A stretch of 64,000 nucleotides of DNA from Bacillus mycoides (GCF_018742245.1 NZ_CP036132.1:429001-493000); one strand, 5' to 3'; counted from the stretch's first letter, positions 33,158 to 42,713 are shown. Notes: generated from the letters alone by a model not told the origin. Translations and numbers: made by a program.

Positions 33158-35077
33158 ATTTCCTTTTAATAATCGTAAACCATTCAAAATGACAAGGATG
33201 GTACTTCCTTCATGTCCAATAACACCGAAGGGAAGAGCTAAAAACTGTAAAAAATTTGAACAAATCAGCATTGCAATGACAGCTAAAGAGAAGATAACGT
33301 TTTGCTTCACAATACGGTTCATTCGTTTTGATAAACGGATTGCTTGAGAGAGACGAGATAATTCGTTTTTCATAAGAACAACGTCTGCAGTCTCTAATGC
33401 TACGTCTGTTCCTTCACCCATTGCAACACCAATACTAGCAGTAGCGAGGGCAGGTGCATCGTTTATACCATCTCCAACCATGGCGACTATGCCATACTTT
33501 TCTTTTAACTGCTTTATCGTTTCAACTTTTGTTTCCGGTAAACATGATGCGTAATATTCTTTTATATTACTTTCATTGGCAATTGCTTTTGCTGTTTCTT
33601 CATTATCACCAGTAATCATGATTGCTTCGACACCAATGCTTTGCAAATCACGAATAGCCGCTATCGTTTCTTGGCGAAGGGTATCTTTTAAAGCGATCAG
33701 TCCAAGAATACCATCCTCATCACTAATATAAACGACAGTTTTCCCCTCTTTTTCAAGTGAAGCAGAAATGCCATTATGGAATGTTTTTATTTCTTCCCCG
33801 ATAAAATCAGCTTTACCAATTTTATAAGCTTTGTTTTCTAATATTCCTTTTAATCCAAAACCAGTTACATCTTCAACGTTTTCTGGTTTTTTTATCGTAA
33901 TGTCGTAAGCATGTTTTGCATATTTAACAATCGCTTCTGCTAAAGGATGTGTAGAGTGACTTTCAATCGCTGCTGTAATAGAAAGTACTTCACTTTCTGC
34001 TATGCCTTCTCGAACATATACATCTGTTACAGTAGGTTTTCCTTGTGTTAATGTTCCTGTTTTATCAAAGGCAATCGCCTTTACTGAAGCTAGACGTTCT
34101 AAATGAATACCACCTTTAAAGAGAATACCGTTTCTCGCTCCGTTTGAAATTGCTGATAAAGTTGCCGGTGTAATGGCTGCAACTAGTGCGCAAGGAGAAG
34201 CGACTACAAGTAAGATCATAGCGCGATAAAACGTTTCATTCCAACTCCAATCAAGTAAGAAATGAGGAACGAACATCATAAGCGCAACAACAAGTAGTAC
34301 ACCTTTTACGTATGTTCCTTCAAATTTTTCGATGAATAGTTGTGATGGTGATTTTTCGCTTTGTGCACTTTGAACGAGACGAATAATCTTTTGGAATAAT
34401 GTTTGATCGCTCGGCTTCGTAATTTTAACTTCAATAGCTCCACGTAAATTTACAGTGCCAGCAAATACTTCATCACCGAATTTTTTCTCATTCGGAATAG
34501 GTTCTCCTGTAATAGCAGCTTCATCAATATTTGTTTCACCAGTATGAATTGTGCCATCAGCAGGAACACGCTCACCTGGCTTAATTAAAATAATATCGTT
34601 AATTTGTAATTGTCCAACTGGAATACGTTCCTCGGTTCCGTGTGAAATACGTAATGCTTCTTCAGGTTGTAAGTCAAGAAGCGCTGAAATTTCTTTTTGG
34701 CTTTTACTTAATGTATAAGATTCCATTGCTCCGCTTAATGCAAAGATGAAGATTAAAATAGCACCTTCTGCCCAGTAACCGATAACTGCGGCGCCGATAG
34801 CTGCAAAAATCATGAGCATTTCAACATTTAGCTCTTTCTCTTCAATTGAGTCTGCAATACCTTCTTTCGCTTTTGCGAATCCTCCAATTACATAAGCAAG
34901 GATATAGAAAGTAATACCTGCACTTATTGCATCATTTTTTGTGAATAACCAGCCAGCTAAAATAAAAATACCAGATGCGATTGCAAATATAAGTTCATAA
35001 TGTTTCTTTAATGTATCCCATAAAGAGGGATGAGAAATATCTTTTTGTGCTTGTAATGTTTTTACGTCTGCGTTCAT
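33152..35077 (-). CDS. Heavy-metal P1B-type ATPase (ZosA/PfeT-like, P1B-4)
   Basis: A 641-aa membrane ATPase without N-terminal CxxC metal domains. Motifs: TGEPIP in the actuator, SPC in VVASPCALVAAITPATLSAI, the phosphorylated Asp in AFDKTGTLTQGKP, HSTHPLAEAI (His-Pro of P1B), GDGINDAPALATASIGVAMG, and the C-terminal HEGSTILVILNGLRLL. SPC plus HEG(G/S)T is the P1B-4 pattern; B. subtilis PfeT/ZosA of this group exports iron(II) or moves zinc under PerR control. A PerR-like box is about 130 bp upstream. GGAAGGAG precedes the start. Confidence 0.92.
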   Translation of the reverse strand: MNADVKTLQAQKDISHPSLWDTLKKHYELIFAIASGIFILAGWLFTKNDAISAGITFYILAYVIGGFAKAKEGIADSIEEKELNVEMLMIFAAIGAAVIGYWAEGAILIFIFALSGAMESYTLSKSQKEISALLDLQPEEALRISHGTEERIPVGQLQINDIILIKPGERVPADGTIHTGETNIDEAAITGEPIPNEKKFGDEVFAGTVNLRGAIEVKITKPSDQTLFQKIIRLVQSAQSEKSPSQLFIEKFEGTYVKGVLLVVALMMFVPHFLLDWSWNETFYRAMILLVVASPCALVAAITPATLSAISNGARNGILFKGGIHLERLASVKAIAFDKTGTLTQGKPTVTDVYVREGIAESEVLSITAAIESHSTHPLAEAIVKYAKHAYDITIKKPENVEDVTGFGLKGILENKAYKIGKADFIGEEIKTFHNGISASLEKEGKTVVYISDEDGILGLIALKDTLRQETIAAIRDLQSIGVEAIMITGDNEETAKAIANESNIKEYYASCLPETKVETIKQLKEKYGIVAMVGDGINDAPALATASIGVAMGEGTDVALETADVVLMKNELSRLSQAIRLSKRMNRIVKQNVIFSLAVIAMLICSNFLQFLALPFGVIGHEGSTILVILNGLRLLKGNK

Positions 35078-35206
35078 TAATACTCGCTCCTTCCGAATTC
35101 TTATTGAGAAAAAGAATCAAAATCGAAACCCCTATAAAACGACGAAAGCTGCCATCCATAATGGATAGCAGCATTTCTGTTGAATCTGATTTTAATAGTT
35201 ATTATG

Positions 35207-35221
35207 TTGTAATTATTCTAT
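35207..35221 (-). promoter_or_regulatory. PerR/Fur-like box upstream of the P1B ATPase gene
   Basis: TTGTAATTATTCTAT matches the 15-bp PerR consensus TTATAATNATTATAA at all but three positions. It is 130 bp upstream of the minus-strand ATPase gene, whose B. subtilis counterpart is a PerR target. Confidence 0.5.
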
Positions 35222-35265
35222 AGTATATCATATGTTTTTCTTAGATGATATGTTTTTGTTTTAGT

Positions 35266-35425
35266 ATAAAGTGAAACTTTAATCAGTGGGGGTTTTGTTC
35301 ATCCCCCACTGATTATTAGCCTTCACCAATCGGGCTTTTACGGACAGCGGGGCTCCCACCTAACTTCTTTGCCCCAGCCGAATTTGGAGGTGGGAGTTTT
35401 ACTGCCCGGCGAATAGCGGGATAAA
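35266..35425 (-). repeat. bcr1 repeat copy D (reverse, full length)
   Basis: ATAAAGTGAAAC...AGCGGGATAAA, 160 bp. It has intact TCAGTGGGGG / CCCCCACTGA and CTCCCACCT / AGGTGGGAG stems. It lies between the P1B ATPase promoter and the DMT carrier gene. Confidence 0.95.
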
Positions 35426-35503
35426 CTGAAAACTTGTGTTTTCGCATTTCCTTTGGTATATATGAATATTGTTCATAAAAAGGTCGGAAAGGAAGACATC
35501 AAG

Positions 35504-36454
35504 TTGAAGACAGAGAAATTTTTTACCCATCCGATTGGCGTGTTTATTGCTGCAATAGTAGCAACATTTTTATGGGGAAGCGCATTTCCCTTTATTAAAT
35601 TAAGCTATGTTGAACTTGGAATTCAGCCACAAGAAGTCGGGGAACAAATATTATTTGCTGGCTATCGCTTTTTCTTATCTGGTGTAATGCTCTTATTATT
35701 TTTTAAAGCGTTAGGAAAAGATATGAAGTTCAAAAAAGGAACAGGAAAGCAGTTAGTTCAAATTGGCTTGTTTCAAACTTTTCTTCAATATATATGTTTT
35801 TATATTGGAATGAGTTACAGCTCAGGAATTGAAGGAGCGATTATTTCAGGAACATCATCATTCTTTCAAATTTTACTCGCACACTTTTTATATAAAGATG
35901 ATGCTCTAAATAGGAGAAAAGTAATTGGAGTAGCTATCGGTTTTTGCGGTGTGATTTTAGTGAATGTACCGAGTGATGGAAGTTTATCATTCCATTTTGG
36001 AATAGGTAGCTTATTACTTCTTGGAGCAGCGATGATGTATTCGTATGGAAACATATTAGCGAAAGAAGGTAGTAAAACGTTAGATATTGGGTATATGACA
36101 GCATATCAGATGATTTTCGGATCAATTGGTTTGATATGTATAGGTGCATTTCAAGTTGGAATGGTGCCATTCGCATTTAATCTACATGCAATACTTATGC
36201 TCATATATTTATCGTTCTTATCAGCAGCGGGATTCTGTATATGGAATACAATTATGAAGTATAACAAAGTAGGGAAAGTCTCGATGTATATGTTCTTTAT
36301 ACCAGTGTTTGGTGTGCTACTATCAAGTCTGATTTTAGGGGAAGCAATTCATTCCTTTGTACTATTTGGTTTAGCATGTGTCGCAGCGGGAATTATTGTA
36401 GTAAATCGTAACCCGGTTAAAAAGAAAGTTGAGCAAGAAAAACAACTAGCATAG
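35504..36454 (+). CDS. EamA/DMT family transporter
   Basis: A 316-aa membrane protein with ten spans in two EamA repeats: FLWGSAFPFIKLSY near residue 20, GTSSFFQILLAHFLYKDDAL near 122, GAAMMYSYGNILAKEG near 168 and YMFFIPVFGVLLSSLILGE near 260. I favour TTG 35504 with AAAGGA upstream, because ATG 35462 has no clear site; the ATG would add 14 residues. The substrate (amino acid or metabolite export) is unknown. Terminator follows at 36479. Confidence 0.85.
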   Translation: MKTEKFFTHPIGVFIAAIVATFLWGSAFPFIKLSYVELGIQPQEVGEQILFAGYRFFLSGVMLLLFFKALGKDMKFKKGTGKQLVQIGLFQTFLQYICFYIGMSYSSGIEGAIISGTSSFFQILLAHFLYKDDALNRRKVIGVAIGFCGVILVNVPSDGSLSFHFGIGSLLLLGAAMMYSYGNILAKEGSKTLDIGYMTAYQMIFGSIGLICIGAFQVGMVPFAFNLHAILMLIYLSFLSAAGFCIWNTIMKYNKVGKVSMYMFFIPVFGVLLSSLILGEAIHSFVLFGLACVAAGIIVVNRNPVKKKVEQEKQLA

Positions 36455-36478
36455 AGAACAGAAAAACGATTAAAATGG

Positions 36479-36507
36479 AAGAACAGTATTGTTCTTCTTT
36501 TTTTACA
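36479..36507 (+). terminator. Intrinsic terminator after the DMT gene
   Basis: GAAGAACA / TGTTCTTC stem with seven T. Confidence 0.85.
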
Positions 36508-36577
36508 TAGAAAAAGGAGAACGTGCTATATGTAACGAAAAAAAGATAGAAAAAGCATTTATTGAGGAGAACATATT

Positions 36578-37258
36578 ATGAATGTACTTTACATTGTGTT
36601 AGTCGGGCAAATTATTCTTTTTTTAATGGGAGCAATTTATGCAATAGGACAGACGAAAAGAACGAGAAATAATATGCCGTTACCTTTAGCGGTTCGTCTT
36701 ATTCTTAGTTTTTCTTTAACAGGAAGTGCAATTTGGATATGGTTACAAGATCCATCGGTTGAGTACAGTACGTGGGTTGCACTCGGTATGACATTGTCAA
36801 CTGTAGGGGATTTATTTATGGCAGGATTAATTCCAATTGGTCATCGATTAATTGGAGGAATGGTTACTTTCGCTCTTGCACATTGTTTCTATGTGAAAGC
36901 ATTTTTACAAACAGGTATTTCATGGAATGGTTTTTGGATCGGTTTACTCGTATACGGACTTTTTCTAATTATAGGATGGTTCTTTTTTATCCGAAATGAA
37001 AAACAGGATAAATTGTTTACGATTGGGGCTCTAATTTACGGTTTGTGGGTTGGAGGAATGGCATGTTTTGCATTCGCCTTATATTACGAGAATACAGGAA
37101 TATGGTGGGTGCCAGCACTTGGTGGCTTATTGTTTGTGATTTCTGATTTTATTATCGGTGTGACAGATATCGGGGGGCGCAAACTGAAGTATGAACCACT
37201 TTGGATTTGGTTTACATATGTCGCAGCGCAGATGTGTATCGTATATGTAGGATTATAA
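36578..37258 (+). CDS. Lysoplasmalogenase (YhhN family)
   Basis: A 226-aa protein with about eight spans. The two conserved acidic motifs of the YhhN/TMEM86 family are visible: LSTVGDLFMAG near residue 80 and FVISDFIIGV near 190. Human TMEM86B cleaves the vinyl-ether bond of lysoplasmalogen; the bacterial substrate is not established, and Bacillus does not normally make plasmalogens. TGAGGAG precedes ATG 36578. Single-gene unit ending in a terminator. Confidence 0.85.
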   Translation: MNVLYIVLVGQIILFLMGAIYAIGQTKRTRNNMPLPLAVRLILSFSLTGSAIWIWLQDPSVEYSTWVALGMTLSTVGDLFMAGLIPIGHRLIGGMVTFALAHCFYVKAFLQTGISWNGFWIGLLVYGLFLIIGWFFFIRNEKQDKLFTIGALIYGLWVGGMACFAFALYYENTGIWWVPALGGLLFVISDFIIGVTDIGGRKLKYEPLWIWFTYVAAQMCIVYVGL

Positions 37259-37311
37259 AAAGATACTCTCAAAAATAGTTGATAGACTATTTTGAGAGTA
37301 TCTTTTTTATT
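37258..37311 (+). terminator. Intrinsic terminator
   Basis: AAGATACTCTCAAAATAG-like long stem (37260-37303) with TTTTTTA tail. Confidence 0.9.
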
Positions 37312-37545
37312 GCTATGCTACTATATTTGTTTTTTAACTTATGCAGTATTCTATATTTTCTAAGCATGAATGTCATAGAAAAAGTCCTGTTTAGTAGATG
37401 AAAAATATAGTATATAAGGATAGTAAATTTATGGGGGGTTATTATTTTTATATTTGTAATATTCTAATGTTATAATTCAGAATTTTGTGGAAATTCACCG
37501 GTCGGGGTACTTATAATAAAAATAAAAAGATGATGAGATGGTGGA

Positions 37546-38082
37546 ATGATGCAAAAGAAAAAACGTTTGCGTGAATTCTTTGAAATAATTGCGATTGCAT
37601 GCTTAGTGGTGTTTTTGGCAAAAATCTTTTTGTTTTTTCCTACGACTGTAAAAGGCGCATCGATGAGGCCGACGTTACAAGATGGAGATAAAGTAATTAT
37701 TAATAAACTTGCAAAGAGATTTGAAAGTTATGAGAGAGAGGATATTATTGTCGTGAAGACAGATAATTTCTACGTGAAGAGAGTTATTGGATTGCCAGGA
37801 GATGTAATTGAGATGAAGAATGATCAATTATATGTTAATCATCAAGTGAAAAACGAAGAGTATTTAAAGAATAATAAAAAACAGGCAGAAAAATTACTTA
37901 TCAATTTAACTGAAGATTTTGGACCGATTACAATTCCTAAAAACAAAATTTTTGTGATGGGAGATAATCGTTTAGTTAGTAGGGATAGTAGGAACGGCTT
38001 AGGGCTCATTGATAGAACAGAAGTATTAGGAAAGCTCATGGCGATATATTATCCATTTGAACATGTGAAAATGGATAATTAG
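37546..38082 (+). CDS. Type I signal peptidase
   Basis: A 178-aa membrane protease that removes signal peptides outside the membrane. One N-terminal span (about 13-33), then catalytic Ser39 in KGASMRPTL, catalytic Lys78 in FYVKRVIGLPGD and the conserved FVMGDNRLVSRDSR near residue 142. These make it a prokaryotic (P-type) Sip enzyme. The start ATG 37546 follows a weak purine-rich site; ATG 37549 is equivalent. B. cereus-group genomes carry several such paralogues. Confidence 0.94.
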   Translation: MMQKKKRLREFFEIIAIACLVVFLAKIFLFFPTTVKGASMRPTLQDGDKVIINKLAKRFESYEREDIIVVKTDNFYVKRVIGLPGDVIEMKNDQLYVNHQVKNEEYLKNNKKQAEKLLINLTEDFGPITIPKNKIFVMGDNRLVSRDSRNGLGLIDRTEVLGKLMAIYYPFEHVKMDN

Positions 38083-38089
38083 AAATAAG

Positions 38090-38122
38090 AAAAACCAAGC
38101 GAATTAGTTGCTTGGTTTTTCT
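38090..38122. terminator. Bidirectional terminator
   Basis: AAAAACCAAGC / GCTTGGTTTTT stem between the convergent signal-peptidase and dynamin-like genes. Confidence 0.9.
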
Positions 38123-38125
38123 TAT

Positions 38126-40909
38126 TTAAACAGTTGGTGTTTTATTTATTGTTTCTTGTGAAGTAATGATTTCATTGTTTCGGTCGATATTTAACATGAA
38201 TTTTCGTTGTAACAATTGCAATTTAAAGAGTGTTAAAGGATCATGATAAGTTTCTGGGTTCGTTCTTAGCTTTGTTAAAGTTTGCTCATCTTCTTGTATT
38301 TCAAGTTGGGCCGCTTCTACGGTTTGTTTCAATATGCTAAGAGGGTCTTTAAAGAACATCATGATATCACGTTCTAGCGCACCTTCAAATACTTCAAATT
38401 GAAGGAAAAATTGTTTTGAAATCATCTGAGCAACTTCTGTATAATCTTCTGTTTCAATATATTGTTTATATTTATTTGATAGCATAGATTGATTTTTTTG
38501 CATATTACCGAATAATTTCCCTGCACTCTTTAAGAAAAATTGTGTCGGTGTAAAGCGTAATAAAATATTGATGTTAGCTACTGTAATTCTATTCGTCATT
38601 CTTGCAACATCTCTATCCCAGTCATCTAGTAATTTGAAATCACAAGGAAGTTTAATACGCTCTTCCTCATAGAGCTTATTAAAGGTATCGCCCATTTCAT
38701 CTAAATAAGCCTGAGCTTGAATGAATTCATTATGAGCAGTTTCAATCCATTCTTGAATAGATTGAGTAAATTTAGGGAGAAGCACTTGCTGTACATGTTT
38801 TTGAATTCTTTCATTCATTGCTACATTTAGTTCTTCATGGACCAATTTGAAATCACTATCTTCTTGAACAAGATCAGAGCAACTCTGCAACAATTCAGGA
38901 ATTTGAGAATGTATATCCTGCGTAATCTCCTCTTTCGTTAAGAGATAAGATTCTGTAATGGAACGAATTTTATCTTTTTGGATGGCAGTAAGATTATTAA
39001 TAAAACCATCAAGTTTTACTAAAATATGTTTATTCCAGCGGACGGATTTCACTAACGTATTTTCTAATTCCACACGTTCATTGACAAGGTATGCGATTGT
39101 TTTTTGGATAAACCATAATAATTTTTCAATGCGTTCTTTTTCAACGTTACGCTGAGTAAGGTTAGAAAGAATAGATTCTGTTACGTTACCTAGCTGTTCA
39201 CTACTCTCTTGTGAAGGAGAGTAAGGGAAAAATTGTGCTTCTGGGAAATGTACGAGTATTTTCTTTTTAATGTTGTTCGTGATGTTTTCACTAGTATTCG
39301 TATCAATTGTTTGTAAGACGAATTGAATTTGTAAATTTGGTACTTGCTCACGAATATATAATAATGTATCGAGCTCTTCATCATGTAATGGTGAAGCTGA
39401 ATTTAGTACATAGATGAGACTATCTGCTGCCTGTAAGTATTCAAAGTGAGAGCTGTTTTTGTCAAGTTGTCCATGCACAGTAGGTGTGACAAGGAATGAA
39501 AACTTATTTTTTCGTAAAAATCTACTTGGTAATTTAACTTCAATACATTTTTTTTCTAGTTCTGACTGAGAAGGTGCCGCTAGTATGTTATGAAGTTCGT
39601 CAAAGTTTGGTATATTTCGTATATCTAGCTCTGTAAGCTCAGTTATTTCAGTTTGACTATCATCTTTAAATGTAATTGAAGTTGTTATAGCCTCATTTAA
39701 TATATTTTCTCCTAGAATAGAGTTAATAAAGGCTGATTTATCATAATCGCTAGCGCCTGCTACTAGAAGTTGTGTAACAGTTAAATCGTATAACTCACGA
39801 ACAAGTAGTGTGAATTGATGACCTAAATCTACATCATTCTTCTCAGCCCATACAGCAATCGTTTCAAATAATGCTGATACGTCTGCCATATCAACATTTG
39901 CATGAGCTGATGCATTTGAAAGTAAGGCACCTGCGCTTTTTACGAGTAATGATTCTAGAGTTGTCGGTGAAACTTCATTCCATGCTAATACTGCTGCGGA
40001 GACAAGTAAAGAATCCTCGGTTTTCGTTAAACTAAACCAATTTGTTAATAAATCTGGTACAAGTCCTTGTAATTCGTGCATGAAATATTGTCCAGTAATC
40101 AATTCAAAATACGTCTCTTGATAGCGAGTAGAAATTTCATTCCAATCATCATTAGCGTCTACTTCAATATGTAAGAATAAGTGATTTATTGTTTGAATCC
40201 AAGGTAGATGTAATGATTCATTTTGATAACTGTTCCAAAGTGAAATAACAAGCTCTTTAAATTGAACTTGATCAATTGTATATAAGGCTTTTAAAGATTC
40301 ATAGAAATACTCAGGTTTAATTTTTTTAGTAAAGCCTCTGTTCACATAATTTATTAAAGTATCGAACCAGTGTAATGATTTTGTTCGAATTCCTTCTTGA
40401 ACAGCGAGTTCAATAGCATTATTCCAATCTTCTTGTTTTTCATAGAACGATCGAGCAATCGCAGTAATATTCGGATAGTCTGGTTGAAATGCAACAGCTT
40501 CACTAATCGTCTTAAATGCCAGTCCTAGACGGTTTTGCTCGATATAAAGAGAAAGAAGTTGTAGGGAAACTTCCATCGTAAGAGTTGTATCTTCTGATTG
40601 AATAGATTTATAAAGTTCCTCTGCTTTTGGTAAGAAACCTAATTCGAAATAAGCATCTGCAATATTCTTCATGGCCCAGAGAGCAAGTTCATTATTTACT
40701 TTCTCCCATTTAAATATTGCTGCTTCAAAGTCGTTATTTTGAAAGTAAACTTCACCTTGTGCGAAGCGAATATTAGATATATTGGAGAATTCATTTTTTG
40801 ATTCATTTATATATGCTTCACCGAGTACTTCCGTTACCGGAATGGAAGTTTCTTCTGTTAAAAATGTTTTATAGTAAATCTTTTGGATAAATTGTTTTTC
40901 AATGGTCAT
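38126..40909 (-). CDS. Large TPR protein with degenerate dynamin-like GTPase domain
   Basis: A 927-aa soluble protein. Residues 1-170 contain TPR-like repeats (SNIRFAQGEVYFQNNDFEAA, then KNIADAYFELGFLPKAEELY). About 380-640 aligns with the GTPase domain of bacterial dynamin-like proteins, but the nucleotide motifs are damaged: G1 is GASDYDKSAFINSILGE instead of GxxSxGKSTfiNALLG, G3 is VTPTVHG instead of DTPG, and G4 is LQTIDT instead of NKxD. The rest is helical stalk. The hydrophobic paddle is not obvious. ATG with GGGGGAAC at 40909 is chosen over an 18-codon extension. It probably does not hydrolyse GTP; function unknown. Confidence 0.75.
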   Translation of the reverse strand: MTIEKQFIQKIYYKTFLTEETSIPVTEVLGEAYINESKNEFSNISNIRFAQGEVYFQNNDFEAAIFKWEKVNNELALWAMKNIADAYFELGFLPKAEELYKSIQSEDTTLTMEVSLQLLSLYIEQNRLGLAFKTISEAVAFQPDYPNITAIARSFYEKQEDWNNAIELAVQEGIRTKSLHWFDTLINYVNRGFTKKIKPEYFYESLKALYTIDQVQFKELVISLWNSYQNESLHLPWIQTINHLFLHIEVDANDDWNEISTRYQETYFELITGQYFMHELQGLVPDLLTNWFSLTKTEDSLLVSAAVLAWNEVSPTTLESLLVKSAGALLSNASAHANVDMADVSALFETIAVWAEKNDVDLGHQFTLLVRELYDLTVTQLLVAGASDYDKSAFINSILGENILNEAITTSITFKDDSQTEITELTELDIRNIPNFDELHNILAAPSQSELEKKCIEVKLPSRFLRKNKFSFLVTPTVHGQLDKNSSHFEYLQAADSLIYVLNSASPLHDEELDTLLYIREQVPNLQIQFVLQTIDTNTSENITNNIKKKILVHFPEAQFFPYSPSQESSEQLGNVTESILSNLTQRNVEKERIEKLLWFIQKTIAYLVNERVELENTLVKSVRWNKHILVKLDGFINNLTAIQKDKIRSITESYLLTKEEITQDIHSQIPELLQSCSDLVQEDSDFKLVHEELNVAMNERIQKHVQQVLLPKFTQSIQEWIETAHNEFIQAQAYLDEMGDTFNKLYEEERIKLPCDFKLLDDWDRDVARMTNRITVANINILLRFTPTQFFLKSAGKLFGNMQKNQSMLSNKYKQYIETEDYTEVAQMISKQFFLQFEVFEGALERDIMMFFKDPLSILKQTVEAAQLEIQEDEQTLTKLRTNPETYHDPLTLFKLQLLQRKFMLNIDRNNEIITSQETINKTPTV

Positions 40910-41109
40910 GTTCGTTCCCCCTGTATAATTTAGAAAAATGATGTTGTATGTAAAAGGGTGCATGTTACTCTATTAGGTAGAAGTTGCATTATATAGACCA
41001 AACTACGTTTTTGCTAGATATATCATTTTTCCTGAGAGTTAAACCGTTGCGAAAAGTAACTTTCCTTTATTGTAACAAAAAAACAAGCCTATGAATTTTT
41101 ATTTTTTAA

Positions 41110-41176
41110 TCCCGGTTGGTGCAGGCTAATAATCAGTTGGGATGGATAAAAAACCCACTGATTAAATCTCTGTTTA
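41110..41176 (+). repeat. bcr1 repeat copy E (degraded right half)
   Basis: Recognisable GGTTGGTGCAGGCTAATAAT, CAGTTGGGATGGATAAAAAA and CCCACTGATTAAA, the right part of bcr1. The left half and the terminal CACTTTAT are lost or diverged (CTGTTTA). Confidence 0.75.
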
Positions 41177-41301
41177 AGGAATGGAATAGAAGTAGAGTTC
41201 ATTATAAAAACAATGTATAGTGAATATGTATACCATGTTTGCCTTAAAGATAGAATGGGCACAATATGGAATAACGATCGTGTATAGGATGTGTCTTCCG
41301 A

Positions 41302-41895
41302 ATGGAACAACATATTGGCGAGTTAATCGCACATTATGGTTATTTTGGAATTATTATAGCTCTAGCTGGCGGGATTGTTGGATTACCTATACCGGATGAG
41401 TTTTTATTGACTTTTATTGGCTATAACATTTCAAAAGGAGTTATGTCAGGAACAGCTGCTTTTTTAAGTGGAATGGCAGGGGCAATGCTTGGCATTACAT
41501 TAAGTTACATATTAGGTTTAAAACTTGGGCTCCCTGTTTTAAAAAAATATGGTCCGAAAGTTAGAATTAAGGAACATCATATTGAAAAAACACATATTTT
41601 ATTTGAAAAATACGGTCCATTTCTTTTAATGATTGGATACTTTATACCAGGAGTACGTCATTTAACAGCATATTTTGCTGGAGTTTCAAATTTAACATGG
41701 TGGCGTTTTTGTTTGTATGCTTACGGTGGTGCACTAATCTGGATAAGTGTTTTTATTGGCCTAGGTTGGAAACTAGGAGAGAAGTGGCGCTTCGTTGAGT
41801 ATAGTTTACATCATTATGGAATGTGGATTTTATTTATTTCGGCAATTGTAACATTGATTGTGTGGATTTACATAAGGAAAAGAAAAAACCGCTAA
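41302..41895 (+). CDS. DedA/SNARE-associated family membrane protein
   Basis: A 197-aa protein with about five spans. Typical DedA marks: GGIVGLPIPDEFLLTFIGY near residue 24, a cytoplasmic Lys/His-rich loop FEKYGPFLLMIGYFIPGVRH near 103 and AGVSNLTWWRFCLYAYGGALIW. DedA proteins are linked to undecaprenyl-phosphate or phospholipid flipping and membrane potential. The gene stands alone; upstream 390 bp hold only bcr1 remnant E and AT-rich sequence. Confidence 0.92.
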   Translation: MEQHIGELIAHYGYFGIIIALAGGIVGLPIPDEFLLTFIGYNISKGVMSGTAAFLSGMAGAMLGITLSYILGLKLGLPVLKKYGPKVRIKEHHIEKTHILFEKYGPFLLMIGYFIPGVRHLTAYFAGVSNLTWWRFCLYAYGGALIWISVFIGLGWKLGEKWRFVEYSLHHYGMWILFISAIVTLIVWIYIRKRKNR

Positions 41896-41913
41896 TAATA
41901 GCGGTTTTTTAGC
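41883..41913. terminator. Bidirectional terminator
   Basis: AAAAAACCGCTA / TAGCGGTTTTTT stem between convergent dedA-like and EamA genes. Confidence 0.9.
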
Positions 41914-42337
41914 TGAAAGCAACAAATAATACACCAGCTGTAATAAAGACTACACCAATACCAGTCATAAAGTTTAACTTTTCCCCCAATATAATCATCG
42001 CGAGAATAATGGAAAATACTACACTTAATTTATCGATAGGTGCTACTTGTGAGACTTTTCCTGTTTTTAGTGCAAGAAAATAAAATAGCCATGACGAAGC
42101 ACCAGCGATTCCACTTAATGTGATAAATAGCAGTGCTTTTTTATTTAGGAGGACATCACCGATATTTTGAAATTTACCTTGGATAATAATAACCCCTACC
42201 ATAAATAATGCCATAATAATAGATCGAATAGTTGTTGCAACGTTGGCATCGATTCCATCTAAGCCAATCTTTCCAAAAATAGATACGAGGGCAGCGGCAA
42301 CTGCTGATAATAGTGCGAATAATAGCCATGAACTCAT
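41909..42337 (-). CDS. Single-domain EamA transporter
   Basis: A 142-aa protein with five spans, that is, one EamA repeat rather than the usual two. It includes SGIAGASSWLFYFLALKTGK near residue 75 and VVFSIILAMIILGEKLNF near 105. Such half-size members are thought to work as dimers. GGAGGAA precedes the start. Substrate unknown. Confidence 0.85.
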   Translation of the reverse strand: MSSWLLFALLSAVAAALVSIFGKIGLDGIDANVATTIRSIIMALFMVGVIIIQGKFQNIGDVLLNKKALLFITLSGIAGASSWLFYFLALKTGKVSQVAPIDKLSVVFSIILAMIILGEKLNFMTGIGVVFITAGVLFVAFS

Positions 42338-42391
42338 AGGGAAATTCCTCCAATCTTACATTATTATACATGAAAATCATTCTCATGTATA

Positions 42392-42441
42392 AATAACGAA
42401 ATAAACCCCCGCCCTATATTTTTAATAAGGTGGGGGTTTAT
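42392..42441 (-). terminator. Intrinsic terminator of the BH0509-like gene
   Basis: AATAAACCCCCGCC / GGTGGGGGTTTATT stem between the EamA gene and the small minus-strand gene. Confidence 0.8.
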
Positions 42442-42445
42442 TATG

Positions 42446-42592
42446 CTACTCTGCTATTTCTTCATATAAAAAGTACGTTACATTATAAATATGTTCTACT
42501 TCATCATCCGTCATAAATAATAATTCGTCACGTTCAATCCCTTTTTTCTTTTCAATAAACTCAATCATGTTTTTTCGTTCTTCTCTTTTCAT
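42446..42592 (-). CDS. BH0509-like small protein
   Basis: A 48-aa frame too short for most gene callers: MKREERKNMIEFIEKKKGIE, then RDELLFMTDDEVEHIYNVTY and FLYEEIAE. The pattern (ERKNMIxFI....LxxMTDxEvEHIYN) matches the small BH0509 family of Bacillus proteins with unknown function. GAGGGGAG lies upstream of its ATG on the minus strand, and a terminator follows. The exact stop position may be off by two bases. Confidence 0.7.
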   Translation of the reverse strand: MKREERKNMIEFIEKKKGIERDELLFMTDDEVEHIYNVTYFLYEEIAE

Positions 42593-42713
42593 CAATTTTT
42601 ATTTCTCCCCTCAATCTGTTTTAATACAGTTTATTTAAGTTACTGCTATTATATAACAGAATCTTTAGAAAGTTCCACCTATTTTATTGTTTTTTTTAGA
42701 AGAACCTTTCGAC

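Noticed and set aside
38958..39384. Short frames within the dynamin-like gene
   Set aside because: They are out-of-frame or antisense to an intact 927-codon gene and lack ribosome-binding sites.
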